DNA from: Echinicola strongylocentroti
GTDB taxonomy: Bacteria > Bacteroidota > Bacteroidia > Cytophagales > Cyclobacteriaceae
Reading direction: 5' to 3'
Length of the DNA stretch: 64,000 nt
Assembly: GCF_003260975.1 (NCBI RefSeq)
Contig: NZ_CP030041.1
Coordinates: 186,001 to 250,000 of the forward strand
The notes under the pieces were generated by a model. The model was given only the letters and a program-made list of their open reading frames with translations. It did no database searches and was not told the DNA's origin. Positions 39,055 through 47,949 of the stretch are shown here, in pieces. The first letter of the stretch is position 1. Each line of letters begins with the position of its first letter. The translations under genes and the position numbers were made by a program.

Positions 39055-42000
39055 TCATCCCCCCAACTTTTCCGCTTGATCCAGAATACTCTCTTCATCA
39101 ACAGGTTCGTTGGTTTTGCTTAACTCTAGGTAACAAGGTATTCCGTCTACACATTCGAGCTGAACGCTTGTCGTATTTTCACTTCCTGAAATTTCTGATC
39201 GCATAACCCCATCACCTATTACCTTCCATTTGCCCTCTAGGCTTATGGTTAAAGTCACCGGCTTACTATAGTTATCAAATCCATTTTTCTTCTTGGGGTT
39301 GTCCGGAAAATTAAGATCAGGATTTACTGCACTTATTTTCAATGTTCCTCCTTGGGCCTTCTTGACCATTACCAAGCTAGGTGCAGAAATGGCACTAATC
39401 AAACTGTCCCCTGTAAATTTCGTGGCATCGAAGATCACATACGCTCGAGTAGATGATGTATGGTCTTCCACTATGTGTGCATATTCATCAGCTTTCAATA
39501 TATCAAAGTCATTTGGGGCTTTTCTTCCAAAACCCTGTACCTTCTTGTGCTCCATAAATGGATAGATGACATACTGATAACTTTCTGCCTTGGGAACTTT
39601 GCCATGATCTATCCAAGCTGTAGCAAAATTCCCTTGAGTTGTTTTATTTCCATCTCCAAGTGGGTGCATGTTACCTGTATTCACCGAATATTTGTTATGA
39701 TAGGAATCTTGTTTTGCCATGGAAAAGATGACATTGCTGCTATCCAATAGATAATAGCCGTTACCATAATTATCGATAATCCACTTTGTGGTTACTCCCG
39801 AATTGGGAAATCCCTTCACAGTGCCTTGGGCAGCAGTAGTGATGGTTTGATGCTGAGGCCGTAATTCAGATTGGAATAGATTTGTTTGTACTGGGTGCAT
39901 TAAATCATCACTGCTAATTCCCGTACCTATACAGATGAGTTTATTTCCAAAAGAGAAAACGGACTTTTTAGCTTTTAGGTTACCCGGCAACTCCACTGTT
40001 CTGTCTTCTGCCAATCCATCGGCATTTTTTCCAACACCGGCATTTAGCACCATTCCAAAAACGCCGTTTCCTTCCAGCTGCGTGGCCCCTGCAAACGTCT
40101 CTTCTGACAGGAACATCAACAAGGCCATTTCAGTCTCCAGCTCTTCAAAAGGCATAGGAAGTACAGTAGTGCCCGGAAAGCGATTCCAATCCCAGCCTGC
40201 CTCCACGACTCCACTGGCTTCTTGACCTCCTGACGATAATAATTGTACGCTTCCATTGGCAGGGTACCTTCCGTAGCGATTACTGGCGGGGTATATTTCG
40301 GATGACCATACATATTTACTGTAGCCTTTTATGATGGCTGCCCAGTCTCCATTTCTATGAATGGCCGTAGCCCCATAAGGCAAGGATTTGTAAGAGGGCA
40401 AGTTAGATTTTTGGATACCCAATGCACGGAATTCCTGTGCTTTTCCCGGGTCTTCTTTCCCCCATAGGTACAGGAAATCGCCCGCTACTGCTGGGTCCAC
40501 ATTCTGATCACCACTAGGACTTCCAGAAAGTGCCATCAAATAAAAGGCGTCTTTTAAACCACTTATACTGTTCTGGCCAAATGGATGGCGCCCTGCGTTG
40601 CCAAATCCCCAATCGTAGGTGTGGCTATATCTAGTGGTGGTCAGTAGCGCCCGTCGGAAATTATAGTGCCCAGTTTCTTTAATATTGAAGGTGGTGCCTG
40701 ACAAACAATAAAAAAGTTTTGGAACCTCATAGAACGCTCCCATTCCATAAGCAGGATAATGCCCGCTGTGATGCCAAGTAGTACCATCTGCTTTGAAGCC
40801 CCACTCTTTATCTTCCTGTGCTAAAATCACACTTAAATAATTGGAAAATGCAGTCAATAAAGTTCCCTTCTTATTCTCCCCTTCGGTCAAAAACACACTG
40901 GCCAAATGATTAAATGACTGGGTGTTGAGGTAATCGATATTGACATTAAACGCCTCCTCATCATCCAATATCATCCCAAAATTACCTAGCCATTTGATGC
41001 TATTACCCACTTCTGTCAATAAGCCAGCTTCAGCAAGTGGCTCGCTCATAAGGTAAAAAGCTTCCGTCAACTCCCTCGTCTGATAGCCTATATGGTGTCT
41101 AGTACCTCCCGAACTTCCTTTTTGCCATCCTTGGTCCAAGTAATACCTGGCTGCCAAAATAAATTTCTCCTTGATAGATTGCTGGTCTTTATCATCAGGA
41201 ACTGCAAAATACGTAGCTGCCATGTTCTTGATGATCACACCGAAATCCCGTATTTTGTTATGAACCATCGGTCCTTGTTGGAGACTATCATAGTACACTT
41301 CTTGGAGGTTAAACGTCAATGGAGGCCCCTTCACTGTTCCCTTATCTTCCGTAATGCCCAATGAACCAAACGCTTCCACGACCTCGGCCATTCCTCGCTG
41401 CTCCATTCCAGAAAGCAACATACTGTCTAGCCTCATTTTAACCAGTCTCATATCTTCCTTTTGAGCCTTGGTGACAGGATTTATTTCCATATTCTGCAAA
41501 AGCTCCCAGTTGTAGATTAGGGGCATCCAATGGTCTATACTATGGTCTTGGTCCTTTTTCAGAAAAGGGACGATTTGGTCTGGATACTGATGCCTGTCAT
41601 CTTGATATTGGGAAAAAACTATATCATCAACAAACAAACAACCCTCCGAAGCAGTCCCGGTCAATCTTAACCTATCGAAATCTACCGCTTCGGTCTTGGA
41701 CGGCACATCCCCTTGCATTTCATAAAATGGCACCCTGATCGTGCGCCAACCATAAAAGTTTACCGGGATGGTGAACCAATAGACTTCTTTACGATCACGA
41801 TAAAAAGCTACTTTTATAGTTCCAGATTGTGGGGACTCACTATAGATCGACAGATTAAACGTAGGACTTGCCGGAAATAGCTTGGTAAATTCCTTTTTCG
41901 TAGGATCAGGACCTAGTAGTGACAAATGACTGGTTTCTATAAAACTGTTTGTACTATCCCATTCCCATCGGAGAGATGTATTCCCAAATCGTTGATGATC

Positions 42001-42159
42001 ACTACTTAATCTTATGTAGGAATCTCCAGAAACTTCATACCTACCTAGTATCCCACTACTTTCAAACGACGTTACATAGGGTTTCTTTTCTTGGGCCATC
42101 GTATGAGCAATGCCTCCTAATAGAGTAAATAGGACCAATAAAACTAAGCTGTTTTTCAT
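39055..42159 (-). CDS. PL8 chondroitin-sulfate-ABC-lyase-like enzyme
   Basis: 1034 residues with a signal peptide (about 1-22, HTMAQ). The N-terminal jelly-roll Lyase_N domain (about 28-190) starts FESSGILGRYEVSGDSYIRL and is followed by the (alpha/alpha) toroid catalytic domain (about 205-590) and beta-sandwich domains. The active-site block TWHHSGHYPAYGMG carries His464 and Tyr471, with the same 7-residue spacing as His501/Tyr508 of Proteus chondroitinase ABC I, and Arg524 (NAGRHPFGQ) fits Arg560. These enzymes cut chondroitin/dermatan sulfate and sometimes hyaluronan by beta-elimination. The GH88 and sulfatase genes just upstream support a glycosaminoglycan substrate. Confidence 0.9.
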   Translation of the reverse strand: MKNSLVLLVLFTLLGGIAHTMAQEKKPYVTSFESSGILGRYEVSGDSYIRLSSDHQRFGNTSLRWEWDSTNSFIETSHLSLLGPDPTKKEFTKLFPASPTFNLSIYSESPQSGTIKVAFYRDRKEVYWFTIPVNFYGWRTIRVPFYEMQGDVPSKTEAVDFDRLRLTGTASEGCLFVDDIVFSQYQDDRHQYPDQIVPFLKKDQDHSIDHWMPLIYNWELLQNMEINPVTKAQKEDMRLVKMRLDSMLLSGMEQRGMAEVVEAFGSLGITEDKGTVKGPPLTFNLQEVYYDSLQQGPMVHNKIRDFGVIIKNMAATYFAVPDDKDQQSIKEKFILAARYYLDQGWQKGSSGGTRHHIGYQTRELTEAFYLMSEPLAEAGLLTEVGNSIKWLGNFGMILDDEEAFNVNIDYLNTQSFNHLASVFLTEGENKKGTLLTAFSNYLSVILAQEDKEWGFKADGTTWHHSGHYPAYGMGAFYEVPKLFYCLSGTTFNIKETGHYNFRRALLTTTRYSHTYDWGFGNAGRHPFGQNSISGLKDAFYLMALSGSPSGDQNVDPAVAGDFLYLWGKEDPGKAQEFRALGIQKSNLPSYKSLPYGATAIHRNGDWAAIIKGYSKYVWSSEIYPASNRYGRYPANGSVQLLSSGGQEASGVVEAGWDWNRFPGTTVLPMPFEELETEMALLMFLSEETFAGATQLEGNGVFGMVLNAGVGKNADGLAEDRTVELPGNLKAKKSVFSFGNKLICIGTGISSDDLMHPVQTNLFQSELRPQHQTITTAAQGTVKGFPNSGVTTKWIIDNYGNGYYLLDSSNVIFSMAKQDSYHNKYSVNTGNMHPLGDGNKTTQGNFATAWIDHGKVPKAESYQYVIYPFMEHKKVQGFGRKAPNDFDILKADEYAHIVEDHTSSTRAYVIFDATKFTGDSLISAISAPSLVMVKKAQGGTLKISAVNPDLNFPDNPKKKNGFDNYSKPVTLTISLEGKWKVIGDGVMRSEISGSENTTSVQLECVDGIPCYLELSKTNEPVDEESILDQAEKLGG

Positions 42160-42219
42160 CTAAATTAATTTGTAGAAATTCTATAATAATTGGGAAAATA
42201 AACCTCCTTCACCTTATTT

Positions 42220-42374
42220 AACCCGGAATATGCATTAGCCTATCTACGCCACGGCGCACAGGTGTTGCGACCTGAAACTGCTTCAAAATCAGTCGTTTCA
42301 CTTTAGTTTTCGGCATAACCGTAGCGGTGCTACGCTAATGCCTCCAAACTAACTGATAATGCATAAACCGGGTT
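42220..42374 (+). repeat. Repeat family A, copy between the PL8 and lipoprotein genes
   Basis: 155 bp with terminal repeats AACCCGGAATATGCATTAG and, inverted, AACCCGGTTTATGCATTAT. It contains the 18-bp block absent from 12346-12515 but lacks the right-hand third of the full copy at 46016. Its right end supplies two bases of the TAA stop codon of the neighbouring lipoprotein gene. Confidence 0.85.
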
Positions 42375-43122
42375 AATTCTTGTTCAGGTTACCTCGGGAT
42401 ATTTCCCAATAGGTAAAATATGCACTTTTCTTGTTTGCCCTTTCTTCGCTGGACTTAAAGTCACTTACCAAACCAACCATACCTTTCAAGGTCTTGGAAG
42501 AAATCTTTTTCTTGGAAATATGGGCAAGGACATTCCCTGTCCCCGCTTGTAATACTTTTAAATTTATGGCATTATGGGAGCTCTTGGATGATATTTCCAT
42601 CTCTAGCTCCAGCTCTCCATCCAACGCCTTTCCCAGTGGGTTATCGATATGGCCTATGTTCGGGTCACCGATAAATAACGAACCATTGGTTCCTATACCC
42701 GCCTTTAGACCAATGGGATTAGCCGGGCTATCACCTATACGATTACAGCCAATACAAAACCCCACCCAATTGACTCCTCTTGTCTCTACGTGGTCGTTAT
42801 AAAACCCTAATCTGGTTCTGATCGAAAGAGTCCCTTTGTCGCGGGCTATACTATCGTTTTTTAGCATCAAATATTGGTTTTTATTGCTGACCATACATGC
42901 TAATTTGCCTTCTTCCACTTTCCAACTAGCAGGATCATTTGCGAGCAGCAAATCACCTGAATCATTCACACTGTAATGATCAAAATCAATTCTGATGACG
43001 GCCTCATCCCTTCCCATCGAGGAGCAACTTAACAAGAGCAATTGAACTACTATCCAAAAACTAGCGTGTAAAGTAGACCTGTTATTCTTCTTAGTACTGA
43101 TCACAATAGTCATTGGTAGCAT
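42373..43122 (-). CDS. Lipoprotein of unknown function in the glycosaminoglycan locus
   Basis: 249 residues. A hydrophobic stretch ends in LLLLSC (Cys at about 34), so it is probably a lipoprotein; a Met four codons in is an alternative start. The mature part alternates beta strands with many Gly and Asn (GTLSIRTRLGFYNDHVETRGVNWVGFCIG; LDGELELEMEIS), which suggests a concanavalin-like beta-sandwich of the kind that binds or cleaves glycans. I recognise no catalytic motif. It starts 6 bp after the sulfatase stop and precedes the PL8 gene, so it is likely cotranscribed and may be a surface glycan-binding protein. The stop codon is formed at the edge of a repeat A element, so the true C-terminus may have been changed. 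Confidence 0.65.
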   Translation of the reverse strand: MLPMTIVISTKKNNRSTLHASFWIVVQLLLLSCSSMGRDEAVIRIDFDHYSVNDSGDLLLANDPASWKVEEGKLACMVSNKNQYLMLKNDSIARDKGTLSIRTRLGFYNDHVETRGVNWVGFCIGCNRIGDSPANPIGLKAGIGTNGSLFIGDPNIGHIDNPLGKALDGELELEMEISSKSSHNAINLKVLQAGTGNVLAHISKKKISSKTLKGMVGLVSDFKSSEERANKKSAYFTYWEISRGNLNKN

Positions 43123-43128
43123 ATATGA

Positions 43129-44625
43129 TCACAAACTTAATTGATGTTTTCTTAACCATGGATCCTTTTTTTCTTCCAAAGCCTTCAGCAGTTTCTCATG
43201 GAGCAATTTGGCCAAATCCGGGTCATCTGCTGCAATGTTATGCATTTGGAAAGGATCATTGACATTGTCGTACAAGAAGTGGTGCTTTTTGCCACTCTTG
43301 TCATAGGTGATTACATAAGTGGCTTTACTGGTCTTGATACCACGGTGTCCAGAGGCTGGTTGCCCTGCTTCGATATAATAGTACAAAGCATAATCCGGCA
43401 ACTGAGGTGAATTTTCAAGAATTTGGGTGGAGAGATCACTCCCATCCAGATCCCTTGGGATTCCGTCGGTGGCTCCCATCAAGTTCAATAAAGTGGGCAT
43501 TACATCAGGAACACTTATAAAGGCGTCACTTTCTTGGTTTGCCTTGATCTTTGCTGGCCAACGAATAATAAAGGGAATATTGATTGCTTCATCAAACCAC
43601 ACATTTTTCGACATTAAACCATGGCTACCCATCATTTCTCCATGGTCAGAAGTAACCACTACGATTGTATTTTCAGACAATCCTTCTTCTTCCAGTGCGG
43701 CCAACACACGGCCTATTTGTGCATCCACTCCTGTCACCATGGCAAAATAATCCTTGGCATGTTCCTTGGCCAAATCTGTTCTTCCCCGGGTACCTCCTGG
43801 ATGACGTGCCAACTCCTCTGTAGTGTTTCCAAACCGAACATTCTCCCTTACCAATAACTCCTCATTACTTTTGTTTTCATAGGGTTTCAGGTATTTGGCA
43901 GGTACTAGTGGATAGGGAGGATGGGGAGGATTAACCGACCAAAAAAGGGCAAATGGCTTATCCTTGTTTCTATTTTCATCGTTTTTGATGTAGTCAATGA
44001 TCACTTCTGCTTCATGTTTTGCTGACCACTCCTGCACTTCTTTAAGTTCATCTTTCGGGGCATTATTGACCCAATAGTGAGGCGAATGGTGTTGGTCAAA
44101 AGTGCCATAGGAATACCAGAAGTTAAACCCATGCCGATCCTCTGGGGGTGTATATGCATCCCAAATAACAGAATCTATTCCCGGGATTGGGGCTGGAGAA
44201 GTCAGGTGCAACTTCCCCACATAGCCTGCATCATACCCATTCCTTCTCAATATATCGGAAAAACTTACATCTTCCTTTTGCCAAGAATTATTGTACCGGT
44301 ACCGAGCTGAGTTGCAATTACTCAATACTGAATTATGGTAGGGTAATTTGCCGGTCATCAACATGGCCCTATAAGGACTGCAAAGAGGAATATTGCTGAT
44401 GGCATTATTAATAACCATTCCTTCTTTGGCCAACTGGTCCATATAAGGGGTGTGTACAGGGTCTTCGTTGTTAACCCCTATGGCGGCATTCCTAAGCTGG
44501 TCAGGAAAAATAAAAAGTAGATTGGGGCGCTTTCCGGCCTCATCCTCCTGTGCATGGCAGGAGAAACATACGATCAGCACAATCCCAGCTAGCAGCTGAA
44601 AGACAGGTTTACTCCTCGGCTTCAT
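43129..44625 (-). CDS. Sulfatase, Cys-type, glycosaminoglycan locus
   Basis: 498 residues with an N-terminal signal (a Cys at about 23 gives a possible lipoprotein). The alkaline-phosphatase-fold sulfatase pattern is clear: RPNLLFIFPDQLRN with the metal Asp at about 42, the formylglycine motif Cys82-Ser-Pro-Tyr-Arg86 followed by AMLMTGK, GKLHL near 155, and VVVTSDHGEMMGSHG for the second metal site. The Cys needs an anaerobic or FGE-type maturase, which is not in the window. It should remove sulfate from chondroitin/dermatan fragments; the position cannot be told. It sits 1 bp after the GH88 gene. Confidence 0.93.
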   Translation of the reverse strand: MKPRSKPVFQLLAGIVLIVCFSCHAQEDEAGKRPNLLFIFPDQLRNAAIGVNNEDPVHTPYMDQLAKEGMVINNAISNIPLCSPYRAMLMTGKLPYHNSVLSNCNSARYRYNNSWQKEDVSFSDILRRNGYDAGYVGKLHLTSPAPIPGIDSVIWDAYTPPEDRHGFNFWYSYGTFDQHHSPHYWVNNAPKDELKEVQEWSAKHEAEVIIDYIKNDENRNKDKPFALFWSVNPPHPPYPLVPAKYLKPYENKSNEELLVRENVRFGNTTEELARHPGGTRGRTDLAKEHAKDYFAMVTGVDAQIGRVLAALEEEGLSENTIVVVTSDHGEMMGSHGLMSKNVWFDEAINIPFIIRWPAKIKANQESDAFISVPDVMPTLLNLMGATDGIPRDLDGSDLSTQILENSPQLPDYALYYYIEAGQPASGHRGIKTSKATYVITYDKSGKKHHFLYDNVNDPFQMHNIAADDPDLAKLLHEKLLKALEEKKDPWLRKHQLSL

Positions 44626-44626
44626 C

Positions 44627-45886
44627 TTATCGGCTGGTTGTTAGTTTTGATAACCTATCCAATGCTTCGATGTAATAATAATCTGCATAGATCAACGCTA
44701 CATCTATCTCATGTCCCAAAGGTTTGGCCCCAGTTGAGTGCAATAAAAAGGAATCGGATTTTCCATTTCCCGAGTATTTCTCCGAACTCAGGGATTGTAG
44801 CATGGCAACTGCTGCCTCCATGTATTTTTGTTGTACATTCTGGTCATCTACCAATGTGCTCAGCTCTATTAGCCCAGAAGCTACAATAGCTGCTGCAGAG
44901 GCATCTCGCTCCTGCTGTGGCAAGTTGGGCGCATCAAAATCCCAATAAGGTACCATGTCATCAGGTAGCAGGGACAAGTACTTATCTGTGATCTTTATCG
45001 CAAAATCCAAAAATTGTTTATCTCCTGTCTCTCTATACACCATGCTGTAACCATAAATCCCCCATGCCAAGCCTCTGGCCCACCTGCTATCATCTCCATA
45101 GCCTTGCTTGGTATGTCTGTGGAGCACTTCACCAGTCAGGGAGTCATATTCCAAAACATGCCAAGATGTATAGTCTTCCCTAAAGTGGTTTTTCATGGTG
45201 GTCTCTGCATGATTGACCGCTATTTCATAAAACCTAGCATCCCCACCATGTTTTGCTGCCCAAAACAACAGCTCCAAATTAAGCATATTATCTATTATGG
45301 TAATATGTTGTTTCCACCGCGGATGCATTTCATTTGACCATGATTTAATCGTCCCCACTTCGGGATTATACCTACTGGCCAATGAAGCTGCCGAAGTCAG
45401 TAAGATGTCCTTGTATTCCTTCTTGCCTCCTAGTTCATACCCATTTCCATACGCAGGAAACATCATAAACCCAATATCATGGTGCGCTGTGATCGTTTTG
45501 AATGATTCGAATACCTCCGTCCTCTTTATCGCTTCATTTTTCCACTTTTCTTTTCCACTCAGATCATACATGTACCAAAGAATACCTGGATAAAACCCTG
45601 ATGTCCATACCAATCTACCATTGGGCACTTGCTTCCACTCCTGCTGGTCTGTTTCTATTAACCTAGGATGTTTGGATAGATCTGTTACTTTTTGGATGGT
45701 TTTCTCCAATTGCATTTCACACACCTTCACGGCTTCAGCTATATCAAACGCTTCATTTGGACTGTTATCACTTATATTGTGACTATTCTTTTCCTCCTTT
45801 GATGGAGAGCTGCAGCTGATCGATGCCACCGTACATGCCACTAAAAGTAGCTGAAGAATGTCTCTATTTTTGATGGGTTGATTCAT
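44627..45886 (-). CDS. GH88 unsaturated glucuronyl hydrolase
   Basis: 419 residues from the ATG at 45886, which brings the lipoprotein signal (ACTVASISC) to the N-terminus. The (alpha/alpha)6 GH88 fold is supported by LVWTSGFYPGILWYMYD, the catalytic Asp137 in HHDIGFM and Asp199 in IIDNMLN (equivalents of Asp88 and Asp149 of Bacillus UGL), DDSRWARGLAWG, and DASAAAI near the end. The enzyme removes the 4,5-unsaturated uronate from the non-reducing end of disaccharides made by PL8 lyases. Its position between susD and the sulfatase fits this. Confidence 0.93.
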   Translation of the reverse strand: MNQPIKNRDILQLLLVACTVASISCSSPSKEEKNSHNISDNSPNEAFDIAEAVKVCEMQLEKTIQKVTDLSKHPRLIETDQQEWKQVPNGRLVWTSGFYPGILWYMYDLSGKEKWKNEAIKRTEVFESFKTITAHHDIGFMMFPAYGNGYELGGKKEYKDILLTSAASLASRYNPEVGTIKSWSNEMHPRWKQHITIIDNMLNLELLFWAAKHGGDARFYEIAVNHAETTMKNHFREDYTSWHVLEYDSLTGEVLHRHTKQGYGDDSRWARGLAWGIYGYSMVYRETGDKQFLDFAIKITDKYLSLLPDDMVPYWDFDAPNLPQQERDASAAAIVASGLIELSTLVDDQNVQQKYMEAAVAMLQSLSSEKYSGNGKSDSFLLHSTGAKPLGHEIDVALIYADYYYIEALDRLSKLTTSR

Positions 45887-46015
45887 TATTTTCTTTAATA
45901 GGTTCACTTTTATTATTATATCCTATTGCCGGCATTCCAAGCCGTCCTACCTCCTTCACTTTTACTTCTGAAATAGGGGAAGAAATTGGAAGAGGAAACC
46001 ATTTCCCCTTCCTTC

Positions 46016-46203
46016 AACCCGAAATATGCATTAGCCTATCTACGCCACGGCGCACAGGTGTTGCGACCTGAAACTGCTTCAAAATCAGCCGTTTCACTTT
46101 AGTTTTCGGCATAACCGTAGCGGTGCTACGCTAATGCCTCCAAACTAACTGATTTTCTTGCAATTTCAGCTCTCACTACGATTCCTAACGCATAGTCCGG
46201 GTT
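46016..46203 (+). repeat. Repeat family A, longest copy
   Basis: 188 bp with all blocks: terminal repeat, the ACGCCACGGCGCACAGGT block that pairs with ACCTG nearby, the GTAGC/GCTAC hairpin, and the right-hand third (TTTCTTGCAATTTCAGC) that the 42220 copy lacks. Right end inverted: AACCCGGACTATGCGTTAG. Confidence 0.85.
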
Positions 46204-46204
46204 C

Positions 46205-46287
46205 AACCCGAAATATGCATTAGGCTGTCTACGCCACGGCACACAGGCATTGCGACCTGATCCGCTGTGGCGGACAAAAATCGGGTT
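46205..46287 (+). repeat. Repeat family A, shortened tandem copy
   Basis: 83 bp starting one base after the preceding copy. It keeps the left terminal repeat and the CACGGC-CACAGG block, then jumps through a small TCCGC-TGTG-GCGGA hairpin to the right end CGGGTT. Confidence 0.75.
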
Positions 46288-46421
46288 CAACTTCCCTCAG
46301 GTTAGAAGTGCACAGATTACCATTACCTAACGGGTGACAACATAAACTTTTAGTCAATTAAATTGACTTTAATTCAATATGTAGACAATTGTCATTTATT
46401 ACCCCAGGAATGGCTCCGTGC

Positions 46422-47933
46422 TTACTCATCGAGTTGAGGTGCCACAGTGATTTCTGCTTCAGGGATTTTGGCGAAGTAGTTTGCTGGACTAGTATCACCG
46501 GTAACAGGACCTACCAGCTCTTCAGAGGAGCGGTTTGCAAGTGCATCAGCCACTCTTTCCATTCTGGTCAAATCATCCCATCGTTTAAACTCCCCGGCCA
46601 ATTCCCATTTTCTTTCGGTATAGGCCATTTCGGCGAGGTCACCGGTAGTAATATCCACTGTAGCATTGGCTTCGTCCACAGGAAGCTCATTAGCTCTTCT
46701 TCTTACCATGTTCAATGCTTCCCAAGCGGCAGGGCTACTGCCTCCTGAGCGGCCTTCTGCCTCTGCATATAAGAGTAGGAGGTCCGCATAGCGCATACAG
46801 TAGGTGGTCATCATAGTTACGGAGTTATTCGTGGCTATCTCATCCTGATAGCCTGTGACCTTGAGGAACATAGGATGTCTTTCGTCTGTAAAATCTTCCC
46901 AATAAATGGTTTCTCCATTAAACTCAACTTCTGTCCTATAGGTATTTTCCTTTCTAGGTCCTTCCGGAAAATCATTGAAAAAGGCTATCTCTGCAAAGAT
47001 CTCCGCCCAGCCTTGGACATCACCCGGATACCCCGGCCGGCCGGTATGCCGATTGGAATAAGGGCCCTGATTGATGTTGGCGGCATGGCCTAGTCCAAAC
47101 ACAATTTCCGTATTGAACCTGTTTTCGTCTTGGATCGACCATAATGTCCCCATATCTGGCACCAGGGCAAACCCATGTCCTTCGGCATTATCGATGACCT
47201 GCTTGGCGCTGCTGGCGGCCATGGCGTATTTTGAAGAATCCTTCAATGGCCATCCCGCCCAGTGCATGTACAGCTTGGCCAAGAATGCCCTAGCGGACCC
47301 ACTGTTAGGTCGAATGGCTGCCGGCACGCCTGGGTAGATAGCTGGCAACATACTTTCTGCCATTAGGAAATCACTTTCGATCTGTTCATAGATAGTCTGA
47401 AGATCAGTCCTTTCCATGTCCACACTTCCAGTAATGTCAGTAGTGATGACCAATGGCACTTCTCCAAATGTCCGTACCAAATGGAAATAGGAAAACGCCC
47501 GCAGAAAATAGGCCTCTCCTATCAAGGCGTCTATGCTTGCTTGATCTCCTGAACTGATGTTTTCAGCATTGGCAATAATGTTATTGGCCTCTTTGATGGT
47601 GGCATAGGGCAAATTATAACCAAGCTCCACACCACTGGTCAAGGAGCTCATTTCCATTTTGTCGGCATCTCTAAAACCCTGCTTGTTCTTTCCACTGTGT
47701 GTGGTGACATCATCCCCTCCGTAAGACCTCATCCAAGTATGGGCCCACTGCATACTAGCCGTGAATTTCCTGTACATTCCCACCACGGCCGCTTCCAATG
47801 CTTCCTCAGAGTTTAATGAGGATGGATCCAGTCTTGCTTCCGATGGATCTTCTTCCAAAGTACATGCTGGAATCATCACGATACTTGCGAAAAGTACCAA
47901 GAGTGCGGAAAATTTGATCTTTATATTTATCAT
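46422..47933 (-). CDS. SusD/RagB-family lipoprotein of the glycosaminoglycan locus
   Basis: 503 residues with a lipoprotein signal (SIVMIPAC, Cys at about 24) followed by TLEEDPSE. It has the SusD pattern: IDALIGEAYFLRAFSYFHLVRTFGEVPLV, then MRYADLLLLYAEAEGRSGG, and ERKWELAGEFKRWDDLTRM near the end. It caps the SusC transporter encoded 16 bp upstream and should bind glycosaminoglycan oligosaccharides, judged by the PL8, GH88 and sulfatase genes downstream. Confidence 0.93.
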   Translation of the reverse strand: MINIKIKFSALLVLFASIVMIPACTLEEDPSEARLDPSSLNSEEALEAAVVGMYRKFTASMQWAHTWMRSYGGDDVTTHSGKNKQGFRDADKMEMSSLTSGVELGYNLPYATIKEANNIIANAENISSGDQASIDALIGEAYFLRAFSYFHLVRTFGEVPLVITTDITGSVDMERTDLQTIYEQIESDFLMAESMLPAIYPGVPAAIRPNSGSARAFLAKLYMHWAGWPLKDSSKYAMAASSAKQVIDNAEGHGFALVPDMGTLWSIQDENRFNTEIVFGLGHAANINQGPYSNRHTGRPGYPGDVQGWAEIFAEIAFFNDFPEGPRKENTYRTEVEFNGETIYWEDFTDERHPMFLKVTGYQDEIATNNSVTMMTTYCMRYADLLLLYAEAEGRSGGSSPAAWEALNMVRRRANELPVDEANATVDITTGDLAEMAYTERKWELAGEFKRWDDLTRMERVADALANRSSEELVGPVTGDTSPANYFAKIPEAEITVAPQLDE

Positions 47934-47949
47934 GATTCAATGCGTTTAT

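Larger units (their letters stand above)
45887..46421. other. Gap between susD and GH88, occupied by tandem repeats
   Basis: 535 bp with two repeat A copies in its middle. No gene or clear promoter was found. The element may separate susCD from the enzyme genes transcriptionally. Confidence 0.55.

Noticed and set aside
46016..46287. Tandem repeats as a CRISPR array
   Set aside because: Only two unequal copies one base apart, with terminal inverted repeats and no spacers or cas genes.
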